A DNA stretch of 55,673 bases, from NCBI GenBank assembly GCA_040414495.1, contig JBEDUI010000269.1:1-55673 (forward strand). The letters run 5' to 3'. Numbering within the stretch: the first letter of the stretch is position 1; each line of letters starts with the position of its first letter. The DNA comes from DATAVB01 sp040414495. GTDB lineage: Bacteria > Actinomycetota > Actinomycetes > Mycobacteriales > QHCD01. Made by a program: the position numbers and the translations under genes. Shown piece after piece: positions 1-7,068 of the stretch. The notes below the pieces were generated by a model. It ran no database searches. It worked only from the letters and a program-made list of their open reading frames with translations, and was not told the DNA's origin.

Positions 1-1
1 C

Positions 2-241
2 GCGGCGGTCCGACTGGTCGAGGGCGTCGGTCATCCGGCCCAGGTGCTCGACGTGGTCGACCTCGGCATCAGCCGCGAGCTGACCGTCGCGTTGGATGGC
101 GTCCCGCTGCGCCTGCATACGGCCGAGCGGTACCAGGTCGGCGACCGGTGTCGGGTGGAACTACCGCCGGCCGACCTGCACGTCTGGCCGAGTGACGCGC
201 TGAAGGCCGCGTCGCCAATGCGAGGCGACGCGGCTTTGTAG
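2..241 (+). CDS. ABC transporter ATP-binding protein, C-terminal TOBE domain (partial)
   Basis: The 3' end of a gene that enters the window from the left. The visible 79 residues (reading frame 2) run to TAG at 239-241. They have the beta-rich pattern of a TOBE_2 domain, the C-terminal module of CUT1/MOI-type ABC importer ATPases: a VRLVEG start, a central strand pair ending LTVALDG, then RLHTAERYQVGDRCRVELPPADLHVWP. TOBE modules regulate the ATPase or bind substrate on the cytoplasmic side. Walker motifs and substrate class lie outside the window. The family call rests only on this tail, so it is moderate; a MalK/PotA-like importer is most likely. Confidence 0.6.
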   Translation, partial: AAVRLVEGVGHPAQVLDVVDLGISRELTVALDGVPLRLHTAERYQVGDRCRVELPPADLHVWPSDALKAASPMRGDAAL

Positions 242-248
242 CGGGCCG

Positions 249-1022
249 TCAGCTCTCGGGACTCTGATCGTCGGCCGGGGAGCTGGACTGCGTCTCGGCG
301 CTGTGGGCGCCGTTGAGGCTTTCCTGAAACCCGGTCGGCTCCGACTCGGTTGACCGGCGACGCAGCAGCGCCCCCACGCCGGCAGCAATACCGGCACCGG
401 CGGCGGCGCCCGCGACGAAGATCAACGCCATCAGCGGGAGATTGCGGTGCCGTTCACCGCGGGCCGCCCGCTGCACCTCGCGGGCCCGGCGCAGCGCCTC
501 CTTGCGGTGCGGCTTGGTGGCCTTGTCCGCTTTGCGGGCTGCTTGGATTGCCTTCTTCTGGGCTTGCTTGCGTTGCGGCTCGGTCGCCTTACTGGCCGAG
601 CGGGCGAGTCGCCGGGCGCCGCCGGCCGCTGTTGCCGCGCCGCTCACCGCCGGCGTCGCCACCTCGAACACCGGTCCGAGTCGGTCCCTGAGCGTCGCGG
701 TGGCCGGTGCCAAGCGGACCCGTGTGGTGGTCCACGCTGCCTGCGCCATAGGTACGCCGCGCTGGCGCACGACGTGCCCGGCGGCGATGGCGGCCGGAAC
801 GGCGTGGTCGCGCAATGCCGGTACCGCCTTGTCCCGCATCGTGCCTGCGACCTGCACGGCGGTAGGGCCGGCCTTGTCCCGTACCCCCACCATGAACGCC
901 GCGGCGGCCGGTGCGCCTTTCTCCCGCCAGGCCTCGGCGACATCCGAGGCGGCTGAGCCCGCCGTCTCGGTCAGACCGTGCAGCGCCGGATGTACGCGTT
1001 CGGCTAAATCGGTACGCGCCAT
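249..1022 (-). CDS. DUF5324-like single-pass membrane protein
   Basis: A 257-aa protein of unknown function. The N-terminal ~190 residues are Ala- and Arg/Lys-rich and look helical, with repeated short phrases (KAVPALRDHAVPAA; KATEPQRKQAQKKA and KATKPHRKEALRRA) that suggest coiled or amphipathic repeats. A single hydrophobic segment follows at about residues 197-222 (LPLMALIFVAGAAAG), then an Arg triplet and an acidic, Ser-rich tail. The composition and its place beside ppiA match the actinobacterial DUF5324 family as I remember it. It is divergent from the cyclophilin gene. ATG start at 1020-1022. No enzymatic motif is visible. Confidence 0.6.
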   Translation of the reverse strand: MARTDLAERVHPALHGLTETAGSAASDVAEAWREKGAPAAAAFMVGVRDKAGPTAVQVAGTMRDKAVPALRDHAVPAAIAAGHVVRQRGVPMAQAAWTTTRVRLAPATATLRDRLGPVFEVATPAVSGAATAAGGARRLARSASKATEPQRKQAQKKAIQAARKADKATKPHRKEALRRAREVQRAARGERHRNLPLMALIFVAGAAAGAGIAAGVGALLRRRSTESEPTGFQESLNGAHSAETQSSSPADDQSPES

Positions 1023-1203
1023 CTGTGTGCCTCCTGTGATTCCGTTACCCCGTTGTCAGGTCGCCACCAAGGTCTCTTGCCACGCTAAGTACACGTCCTT
1101 GGTACGTGCCTTCTCCCCCCAGTACCCTTTGTCGCTCACGGTAATCCGTTCGTGAGAGCATGGGTTTGTACGCCGCGCCGCCCTCAATAAGGAGCCCGAT
1201 CCC

Positions 1204-1725
1204 GTGGCTGAGCAGTACGCAACCTTGCACACCAGCGCCGGAGACATCACGCTGCGGCTGTTTCCCGACCACGCGCCTAAGACGGTGCGTAACTTCGTGG
1301 AACTGGCCAAGGGCGAGCGCGAGTGGACCGACCCTCGTACCAAGGCCAAGTCCACCGAGCCGCTCTACGACGGGACGATCTTCCACCGGGTCATCTCCGG
1401 TTTCATGATCCAGGGCGGCGACCCGCTGGGTCAGGGCTTCGGCGGCCCCGGGTACCAGTTCGGCGACGAGTTTCATCCTGACCTGCGGTTCGACAAGCCG
1501 TATCTGTTGGCCATGGCCAACGCCGGGCCGGGCACCAACGGCTCGCAGTTCTTCATCACGGTCGGAGCCACGCCGCACCTGAACAACAAGCACACCATCT
1601 TCGGCGAAGTGACCGACGAGGCCAGTCAAAAGGTCGTCGACGCGATCGCGACGACCCCCACCGACCGCTCTGACCGCCCGAAGAAGGACGTGGTGATCAA
1701 CTCGATCACGGTCGAGGAGCGCTGA
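1204..1725 (+). CDS. ppiA: cyclophilin-type peptidylprolyl cis-trans isomerase
   Basis: A 173-aa single-domain cyclophilin that catalyses cis-trans isomerisation of Xaa-Pro bonds. The family signatures are present: FHRVISGFMIQGGD with the catalytic Arg, GTNGSQFFIT, and LNNKHTIFGEV. There is no signal peptide, so it is cytosolic like the short actinobacterial PpiA. A GTG start at 1204 is chosen because AAGGAG at 1189-1194 lies 9 nt upstream. The gene begins a rightward run with the rhomboid gene 35 bp downstream, an arrangement I recall from the same division block in Streptomyces. Confidence 0.93.
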   Translation: MAEQYATLHTSAGDITLRLFPDHAPKTVRNFVELAKGEREWTDPRTKAKSTEPLYDGTIFHRVISGFMIQGGDPLGQGFGGPGYQFGDEFHPDLRFDKPYLLAMANAGPGTNGSQFFITVGATPHLNNKHTIFGEVTDEASQKVVDAIATTPTDRSDRPKKDVVINSITVEER

Positions 1726-1760
1726 CGTGCGCCCTTGAGCGCAGAGCAGGACGTTCGGGG

Positions 1761-2642
1761 ATGAACTACCCGGAACAGCAATCCACAGATTCATCTTTTA
1801 CGGGCAGGTGCTACCGGCACCCTGGCCGCGAGTCAAACGTGAGTTGCATCCGGTGTGATCGGCCAATCTGTCCGGACTGCCAACGATCGGCGCCGGTCGG
1901 CTTCCAGTGCCCGGAGTGCACCCGCTCCCGGAATGTCGCCCGCCGGCCGACCCTTCCCTACGGCGGGAAGATCGCGCAGCACGCCGGTTTGGTCACGATC
2001 GTGCTGGGCGTGCTCAACATCGTCATGTACGTCATCACCGCCGCGACCTCGCCCAGCGGGATCCATCACAACGCCTCGTCGCGCTTCTTCATCCGGCTGG
2101 TGCTGAGCCCGACGATCGTCGCCCAGGGCAACGAGTACTGGCGGTTCATCGGGTCGGCGTTTCTGCATTACGGCTTCATCCACCTCGCGGTCAACATGAT
2201 CTCGCTGGCGGTGCTTGGTCCTGCGATCGAGCGGGTCTTCGGCCACGTGCGGTTCGCCGTGCTGTACGTGACCGCGGCCCTGGGTGGCGCGGTCGCGGTC
2301 TACGCCTTCGGCGACCCCATCACCGCGACCGCCGGTGCCTCGGCCGCGATCTTCGGCCTGTTCGGTGCGCTGGTCGTGGTTTACCGCAAGCTCGGGCTCG
2401 ACCTGCGGGCGCTGCTGCCGACGATCCTGATCAACGTCTACATCACGCTCCGGGTCCCGGACATCTCATGGCTGGGGCACATCGGCGGGTTCGTCACGGG
2501 CGCCCTCGTGGCGGTGGCGCTGGTGTACGCGCCGCGCAACAAACGAGCGCTCTACCAGGTCGGTGGCGTCGCGGCGGTGTTCGTGATCATGGTCGGGCTG
2601 ACCGTCTGGCGCAGCACCAGCCTCGGCGCAATCTCCTTCTGA
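1761..2642 (+). CDS. rhomboid-family intramembrane serine protease with N-terminal zinc finger
   Basis: A 293-aa integral membrane protease. Residues 17-53 form a B-box-like zinc-binding module (C17, H20, C29, C32, C37, C40, C50, C53). Six hydrophobic segments follow. The catalytic Ser sits in TATAGASAAIFG and the catalytic His in WLGHIGGFVTGA, the dyad that cleaves transmembrane substrates within the bilayer. The HxxxN motif is also visible (HYGFIHLAVNMISL). Such zinc-finger rhomboids are common in actinomycetes; the substrate is unknown. It follows ppiA by 35 bp and may be cotranscribed. Confidence 0.92.
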   Translation: MNYPEQQSTDSSFTGRCYRHPGRESNVSCIRCDRPICPDCQRSAPVGFQCPECTRSRNVARRPTLPYGGKIAQHAGLVTIVLGVLNIVMYVITAATSPSGIHHNASSRFFIRLVLSPTIVAQGNEYWRFIGSAFLHYGFIHLAVNMISLAVLGPAIERVFGHVRFAVLYVTAALGGAVAVYAFGDPITATAGASAAIFGLFGALVVVYRKLGLDLRALLPTILINVYITLRVPDISWLGHIGGFVTGALVAVALVYAPRNKRALYQVGGVAAVFVIMVGLTVWRSTSLGAISF

Positions 2643-2702
2643 TCCTCTTGCCGCGTGACCGACCGGGCGTACGATCGGCGCAAGGCTACCGAGGAGTAAC
2701 TT

Positions 2703-3857
2703 ATGCGCGACGCGGTGATCGTTGCGGCGGCACGTACGCCGATCGGGAAGCGCAACGGGGCCCTCGCCGGCGTACATCCGGTGGACCTCTCCGCCCGGGT
2801 GTTGACCGAACTGGTCGAGCGGACCGGCATCGACCCGGCCAGCGTGGATGACGTGCAGTGGGGCTGCGTCAGCCAGGTGGGTGAGCAGTCGTGGAACGTT
2901 GGGCGCAATGCGGCGCTCGCGGCCGGCTGGCCGGAGACGGTGCCGGGCACCACGATCGACCGGCAGTGCGGGTCGTCCCAGCAGGCCGTCCACTTCGCCG
3001 CGGCCACCGTGATCAGCGGTCAGGCCGACCTGGTCGTAGCCGGTGGCGTGGAGTCGATGACCCGGGTGCCGATGGGCTCGCCCGCGGCGCAGGGACCGGG
3101 CCTGCCGTTCGGCCCGGCAATGACCGCACGCTACGACGGGGCGGAGTTCAACCAGGGCGTCGGTGCCGAGATGATCGCGCGGCGGTGGCACCTCGGGCGT
3201 ACTCAGCTGGACGAGTTCGCGCTCGGGTCGCACGCCAAGGCGGCCGCGGCGCAGGATGCCGGCGAGTTCGAGGGCGAGATCGTACCCATCAAGACCGACG
3301 ACGGTGTGTCGGTCGGCCGGGACGAGGGCATCCGGCGGGGCGGCACGCTCGAATCAATGGCTGCGCTGAAGACACCGTTCGCCGCTGACGGGGTGATCAC
3401 CGCGGGCAACGCGTCGCAGATCTCCGACGGCGCCGCCGCGCTGCTGATCATGACATCCGAGCACGCCCGCTCGCTCGGGTTGACGCCGCTCGTGCGGATC
3501 CACACGGCCGTCGTCGCGGCGGACGACCCGGTCATCATGCTGACCGCTCCGATTCCGGCGACGGCGAAGGTGCTGGCCAAGGCCGGGCTGACGATCGGCG
3601 ACATCGACGCGTTCGAGGTCAACGAGGCTTTCGCGTCGGTGCCGTTGGCTTGGTTGGCTGACACCGGTGCCGACCCTGATCGGCTCAATCCACGCGGTGG
3701 TGCGGTGGCGTTGGGTCACCCGCTCGGCGGTTCGGGGGCCCGGCTGATGACGACCCTCGTGCATTACCTGCGCGATCGCGAGCTGCGGTACGGGCTGCAG
3801 GTGATGTGCGAGGGCGGCGGCATGGCGAACGCAACGGTCCTGGAGAACCTGCGGTAG
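2703..3857 (+). CDS. acetyl-CoA C-acetyltransferase (thiolase)
   Basis: A 384-aa thiolase of usual length, predicted to condense or cleave acyl-CoA and acetyl-CoA in the cytosol. The nucleophilic cysteine is C89 in DRQCGSSQQAV. H339 lies in GHPLGGSG and the second catalytic cysteine, C369, in MCEGGGMANA. The NEAF motif is also present. ATG at 2703 follows GAGGAG-type purines at 2690-2696. It lies 60 bp after the rhomboid gene. In the gene order I know from Streptomyces the rhomboid gene neighbours crgA directly, so this gene and the following non-coding stretch look like an insertion into a conserved block. Biosynthetic versus degradative role cannot be told. Confidence 0.9.
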   Translation: MRDAVIVAAARTPIGKRNGALAGVHPVDLSARVLTELVERTGIDPASVDDVQWGCVSQVGEQSWNVGRNAALAAGWPETVPGTTIDRQCGSSQQAVHFAAATVISGQADLVVAGGVESMTRVPMGSPAAQGPGLPFGPAMTARYDGAEFNQGVGAEMIARRWHLGRTQLDEFALGSHAKAAAAQDAGEFEGEIVPIKTDDGVSVGRDEGIRRGGTLESMAALKTPFAADGVITAGNASQISDGAAALLIMTSEHARSLGLTPLVRIHTAVVAADDPVIMLTAPIPATAKVLAKAGLTIGDIDAFEVNEAFASVPLAWLADTGADPDRLNPRGGAVALGHPLGGSGARLMTTLVHYLRDRELRYGLQVMCEGGGMANATVLENLR

Positions 3858-3956
3858 TTACGTCGCGGGCCGCTGGTTGGTCACGACTTCTTGCGATGGG
3901 CTCGGTGGCTTGGCTCGGCCTACTGTTGCGGAGCGTCATCCTCGCCTCCCGGAGCG

Positions 3957-3975
3957 TTATCCACACTGTGGATAA
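3957..3975. promoter_or_regulatory. head-to-head DnaA-box pair 1
   Basis: TTATCCACA, one spacer base C, then TGTGGATAA: a perfect palindrome that extends one more base pair on each side (G at 3956, C at 3976). Each arm is a canonical E. coli-type DnaA box. Confidence 0.75.
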
Positions 3976-3994
3976 CTGCTGGGGATGAATGACA
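3967..3994. repeat. 28-bp direct repeat, copy 1
   Basis: It begins with the right DnaA box of pair 1 and runs through ACTGCTGGGGATGAATGACA. It is identical to 4233-4260, and similarity continues loosely into a T-rich run (TGTTTT) after both copies. Confidence 0.85.
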
Positions 3995-4222
3995 TTGGTG
4001 TGTTTTCGTCGCCAACGGCTGCGAGCGGGTCCGCCTGCGCCGGCACTGAGCCAGCGGGAGACCCGCGTCAAACCCCTAGGCGACCGGCGATACCGGTCTT
4101 CAGGGCACGAGGCAGAGCGTAGCTACCAATAGGCGCTGAGTCACCAACTTTTGCGAAGAGTTCTCGTGATGTTGCCGGTACAGCTGTTCGCGGGCACAGC
4201 GGGACGATCCGGGCGCGACCGG

Positions 4223-4241
4223 TTGTCCACAGTGTGGATAA
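4223..4241. promoter_or_regulatory. head-to-head DnaA-box pair 2
   Basis: TTGTCCACA, spacer base G, then TGTGGATAA. The left arm is the preferred actinobacterial DnaA box and the right arm equals the right arm of pair 1, with the same one-base spacing. Confidence 0.75.
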
Positions 4242-4260
4242 CTGCTGGGGATGAATGACA
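4233..4260. repeat. 28-bp direct repeat, copy 2
   Basis: Identical to 3967-3994, 266 bp away. Conservation beyond the DnaA box means the repeated unit is larger than a simple protein-binding site; a local duplication of an origin-like module is the simplest reading. Confidence 0.85.
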
Positions 4261-4581
4261 GTCGTGTTTTTCCGCAGGTCAAGCGATGTGTGGACGATTC
4301 GTCGCGGGGGCCTGGGAGACGGACTTAAGGCCACTGCCTGTGGAAATCTCGGAGCGTTGTGGTGGACAAGATCTCCGAACGTGAACTGTGGGAGCTTTGC
4401 GCAGTCAGCGTCAAGTTTCCGGGCTGCGGACGTGGGTCCCGGCGCGCCGTGGACACCCAGCCGCCGGCGCGGTGTGGCAGGTCTGCCGCGGCATCCGCGA
4501 CGACCTAAAACCGAGCCGCAGAGGCTGTGGAAAACGTCGACCGGACCCGGGACGAGGTTGTGGAAAACGGCAGGACGTACG

Positions 4582-4612
4582 AAAAAACCCACCGACTCGG
4601 CGAGTCGGTGGG
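4582..4612 (-). terminator. intrinsic terminator of crgA
   Basis: The stem CCCACCGACT with AGTCGGTGGG closes a short loop (CGGCG) at 4588-4612. On the minus strand it is followed by six U residues (4587-4582), a classic rho-independent terminator 25 bp past the crgA stop codon. Confidence 0.88.
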
Positions 4613-4636
4613 CGACGTACTTCGGAGCGGGTTGGC

Positions 4637-4906
4637 TCAGCGCCAGCGGACCGCCATCACCAGCCCGGCCACCATCAGGCCGAATCCGACCGCGAAGTTC
4701 CAGTTGCCCAGGGTCCGCAGCCCCGGCAGATCGGGGGCGAGGTAGTTCAGCACGATGTACGCGAGGCCGAGCAGCATCAGGGCGACCATGATTACCGGGT
4801 ACCAGGTCGGGCTGGGACCCTTGCGCTTCGCCTGCGCTGCCGCGGAGGGCATCACGTCGGCGGGCGGGGTGTAGACGGTCTTCTTGCGTACCTTCGACTT
4901 CGGCAC
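4637..4906 (-). CDS. crgA: cell division protein CrgA
   Basis: An 89-aa small membrane protein. It has a basic N-terminal tail (MPKSKVRKK) and two transmembrane segments at about residues 37-56 (YPVIMVALMLLGLAYIVLNY) and 66-86. The linker LAPDLPGLRTLGNWN with LPxL...LG.WN is typical of CrgA. In mycobacteria and Streptomyces CrgA is a septal scaffold that recruits FtsZ/FtsQ/FtsI partners and restrains Z-ring formation. It is transcribed leftward, alone, away from the sortase gene, and has its own terminator. Confidence 0.95.
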   Translation of the reverse strand: MPKSKVRKKTVYTPPADVMPSAAAQAKRKGPSPTWYPVIMVALMLLGLAYIVLNYLAPDLPGLRTLGNWNFAVGFGLMVAGLVMAVRWR

Positions 4907-5196
4907 GTCGGCTCCCTGACTGCTCCGTTGCTACTGGCGGTGCTCACCGCGGGTGAACCGCCAGCGATTCTGACGAACGCTCCGTGTCGCACAGCCTAGA
5001 CGTCCGTCCTGTGCCTGCGCAGGCCCCGTCCGGTCATCTACCGGTCCCGATTGCATCTCGTTGCGAGATGACTCGTTGTATCCGGGGGGTGATGCTATGT
5101 CAGGCATTGTCCCCGCGTACGGTTCGGCTGCCGGACCAGCGCTCGCGCGCGTTCCACACCGCGACCTGGGTACGGCGTGAACCCATGGGGGCCGTA

Positions 5197-6090
5197 ATGA
5201 GTTTGGACAATTCCATCGGCCGGCACGCAGCGGAGCCACCCTCTGAGGAATCCGGCGTCGCTGATGACCGGTCAGGCGGGGCCGCTGGGGCAATAGCCAC
5301 GGATGAGGCGCCGATCCCCCCGGCCCGTCCGCCGCGGACGATTGGCGACCGGGTTCGCACGGTGATCCGCGGCATCGGCCAGACCAGCATCACGCTGGGC
5401 GTGGTGATCCTGCTGTTCGTCGTTTATGAGCTGTGGTTCACCGACTACATCAACGCCGGGCAGCAGCGCAGCGCCACCAACAAGCTGCAGAAGGCCTGGG
5501 ACTCCGGCGACGATCCGTTGGTCGGCGGGCCGGCCAACCTCGGTGACAAGGTCCGCTCGATTCCGCTGGGAACCGGCATCGCGATTGTCCGGATCCCTCG
5601 GCTGGGCCTGGACTACGCCCGGACCATTGTGGAAGGCACCAACACCAAAGACCTGGACGTCGGTCCGGGCCATTATCCGAATTCGGCGCTGCCCGGGCAG
5701 AAAGGCAACATGGCGATCGCCGGCCACCGGGTCGGCAAGGGCTCGCCGTTCCTGGACCTGGACAAGCTCCAGCCCGGCGACGCGATCGTCATCGAGACCA
5801 AGAGCTACTGGTACACCTACCGCGTGCTCGGCGACCCGGCCAACGGCAGCTTCACCCAGGACACGGTGGAGGGCATACCCGGTCGCGAAATCGTCAGCCC
5901 GTCCGATATCAAGGTGGTGGCGGCGGTGCCGGACCACGTCGGCCAGGCCCCGACCCGGGCGATGATCACGCTGACCACGTGCCACCCGAAGTTCTCCGCC
6001 ACGCAGCGAATGATCATTCACGGACTACTGCAGGGCAAGCCGCGGCCGAGGTCGGCCGGCCTGCCCTCGGCGCTGCGGGCCCAGTCGTGA
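5197..6090 (+). CDS. class E sortase
   Basis: A 297-aa membrane-anchored transpeptidase that links LAXTG-type surface proteins to the cell wall. An acidic/Pro-rich cytoplasmic N-terminus is followed by one transmembrane helix at about residues 65-82 (ITLGVVILLFVVYELWF). The extracellular sortase fold has the catalytic His in IAGHRVGKGSPF, the catalytic Cys in TLTTCHP and the Arg in TQRMI. The start is uncertain: ATG 5197 has GGGGG 5 nt upstream, ATG 5185 is also possible, and the frame stays open back to 4984. A sortase beside trpG and crgA is usual in actinomycetes. Confidence 0.9.
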   Translation: MSLDNSIGRHAAEPPSEESGVADDRSGGAAGAIATDEAPIPPARPPRTIGDRVRTVIRGIGQTSITLGVVILLFVVYELWFTDYINAGQQRSATNKLQKAWDSGDDPLVGGPANLGDKVRSIPLGTGIAIVRIPRLGLDYARTIVEGTNTKDLDVGPGHYPNSALPGQKGNMAIAGHRVGKGSPFLDLDKLQPGDAIVIETKSYWYTYRVLGDPANGSFTQDTVEGIPGREIVSPSDIKVVAAVPDHVGQAPTRAMITLTTCHPKFSATQRMIIHGLLQGKPRPRSAGLPSALRAQS

Positions 6091-6205
6091 TGGGTGTGAG
6101 ACGCGTCTGTTGCGGCGGGATAAGTGGCTCGGTCGAAGTCGGGCTGTCGGATGCTGAAGCGCGGTCGAGTCGAGCCGGCGGGCGCTGCCGGCGGGAGGGC
6201 TAGCG

Positions 6206-6364
6206 ATGTACACCTGGCTTTGGCGCAAGCTGCCCGGCGGGCTTCCCGGCAAGATCGGGGGCTGTACGGTGCTGGCACTCGCCGTGGTAGCGCTGCTGTT
6301 TTATGTCGTCTTTCCCTGGGTCGATCCCCGGCTGCCGTTCAATCAGGTGACAATCAACCAATGA
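6206..6364 (+). CDS. 52-aa single-pass membrane peptide upstream of trpG
   Basis: A short gene that starts ATG at 6206 with GGGAGGG at 6193-6199. The peptide begins MYTWLWRKLPGGLPGK, has one transmembrane helix (CTVLALAVVALLFYVVFPWV) and ends LPFNQVTINQ. Its TGA overlaps the trpG ATG as ATGA (6361-6364), so the two are translationally coupled, which strongly supports it as real. As I recall, a comparable small membrane protein lies between the sortase and trpG genes in other actinomycetes. The function is unknown; the topology suggests a short cytoplasmic N-terminus and an outer tail. Confidence 0.85.
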   Translation: MYTWLWRKLPGGLPGKIGGCTVLALAVVALLFYVVFPWVDPRLPFNQVTINQ

Positions 6365-7005
6365 GCACTGATCCCGTACAGATTCTCGTCGTCGACAACT
6401 ACGACAGCTTTGTCTACAACCTCGTGCACTACCTCGCCCAGCTCGGTGCCGAGTGCGAGGTACGACGCAACGACGCGGTCTCGGTCGACGAGCTCGGCGG
6501 CTTCGACGGCGTACTGCTCAGTCCCGGCCCGGGTACGCCCGAGTCGGCCGGGGTCAGCGTGGCGATGGTGCACGCGGCGGCCGAACGACGCCTGCCGCTG
6601 CTCGGTGTCTGTCTCGGCCACCAGGCGATCTCCGTCGCGTACGGCGCCACGGTCAACCGGGCGCCCGAGCTGCTGCACGGCAAGGTGAGCCAGGTCCTGC
6701 ACGACGGTCAGGGTGTACTGGCCGGGTTGCCGAACCCGTTCACCGCGACCCGGTACCACTCGCTGGCCGCGGTCGAGGGAACGCTGCCGGCCGAGCTCGA
6801 GGTGACCGGCCGTACCGCATCCAACGTGGTGATGGCGATCCGGCACCGTGAGCTGCCGATCGAGGGCGTGCAGTTCCACCCCGAGTCGATCCTGACCGAG
6901 GCCGGGCATGTGCTGCTAGCCAACTGGCTCGCGGTCGTCGGCGATACGTCGGCCCGGGACAAGGCCCCGGCCCTCGCCGCGGCGGTCGCGTCGCTACAGC
7001 GATAA
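6361..7005 (+). CDS. trpG: anthranilate/aminodeoxychorismate synthase glutamine amidotransferase
   Basis: A 214-aa class I glutamine amidotransferase that supplies ammonia from glutamine to a chorismate-using partner (TrpE for anthranilate or PabB for folate). The N-terminus ILVVDNYDSFVYNLVHYL is diagnostic. The nucleophile is C84 in LLGVCLGHQ, and His-Glu lie in GVQFHPESILT. The start ATG 6361 is fixed by the ATGA overlap with the preceding peptide. No synthase large subunit is nearby, the usual state for this trpG/pabA copy beside pknB, so it may serve both pathways. A strong hairpin follows the stop codon. Confidence 0.93.
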   Translation: MSTDPVQILVVDNYDSFVYNLVHYLAQLGAECEVRRNDAVSVDELGGFDGVLLSPGPGTPESAGVSVAMVHAAAERRLPLLGVCLGHQAISVAYGATVNRAPELLHGKVSQVLHDGQGVLAGLPNPFTATRYHSLAAVEGTLPAELEVTGRTASNVVMAIRHRELPIEGVQFHPESILTEAGHVLLANWLAVVGDTSARDKAPALAAAVASLQR

Positions 7006-7015
7006 CTGGTCAACA

Positions 7016-7057
7016 ACAAGCGCCCGGGCCGTTCGAGGAAACGGACCGGGCGCTTGT
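7016..7057. terminator. bidirectional terminator between trpG and pknB
   Basis: ACAAGCGCCCGG pairs with CCGGGCGCTTGT over 12 bp, with inner GTT/AAC pairing. It lies between the convergent 3' ends of trpG (stop 7005) and pknB (stop 7069) and can serve both. There is no strong U tract, as is common in high-GC genomes. Confidence 0.8.
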
Positions 7058-7068
7058 GACGTGGTCGG

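Larger units (their letters stand above)
3858..4636. other. long intergenic stretch with a DnaA-box cluster
   Basis: There is no convincing gene in these 779 bp; the short ORFs lack ribosome sites and family features. The stretch holds many matches to the DnaA-box consensus TTRTCCACA: 3957-3965 (TTATCCACA) facing 3967-3975 (TGTGGATAA); 4223-4231 (TTGTCCACA) facing 4233-4241 (TGTGGATAA); 4289-4297 (TGTGGACGA); 4361-4369 (GGTGGACAA); 4526-4534 and 4559-4567 (both TGTGGAAAA). Weaker sites lie at 4339-4347 and 4448-4456. The usual oriC neighbours dnaA and dnaN are absent from this window. It could be a DnaA-titrating or replication-timing locus, or part of an origin. Confidence 0.7.

Noticed and set aside
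1135..1156. Small stem CTCACG/CGTGAG upstream of ppiA
   Set aside because: Six-base arms with a ten-base loop are expected by chance at this GC content.
3685..4592. Short minus-strand ORFs across the DnaA-box region
   Set aside because: No ribosome sites, composition like translated non-coding DNA, and they run through the repeats.
3858..4636. Calling this stretch the chromosomal oriC outright
   Set aside because: dnaA and dnaN are not in the window and no clear AT-rich unwinding region is seen; kept as a DnaA-box cluster.
5054..5070. Inverted repeat CATCTCG-TTG-CGAGATG upstream of the sortase gene
   Set aside because: Seven-base arms and no regulator nearby; noted but too weak to call an operator.
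4984..5196. N-terminal extension of the sortase frame
   Set aside because: The extra residues lack family similarity and a ribosome site; the ATG at 5197 fits better.
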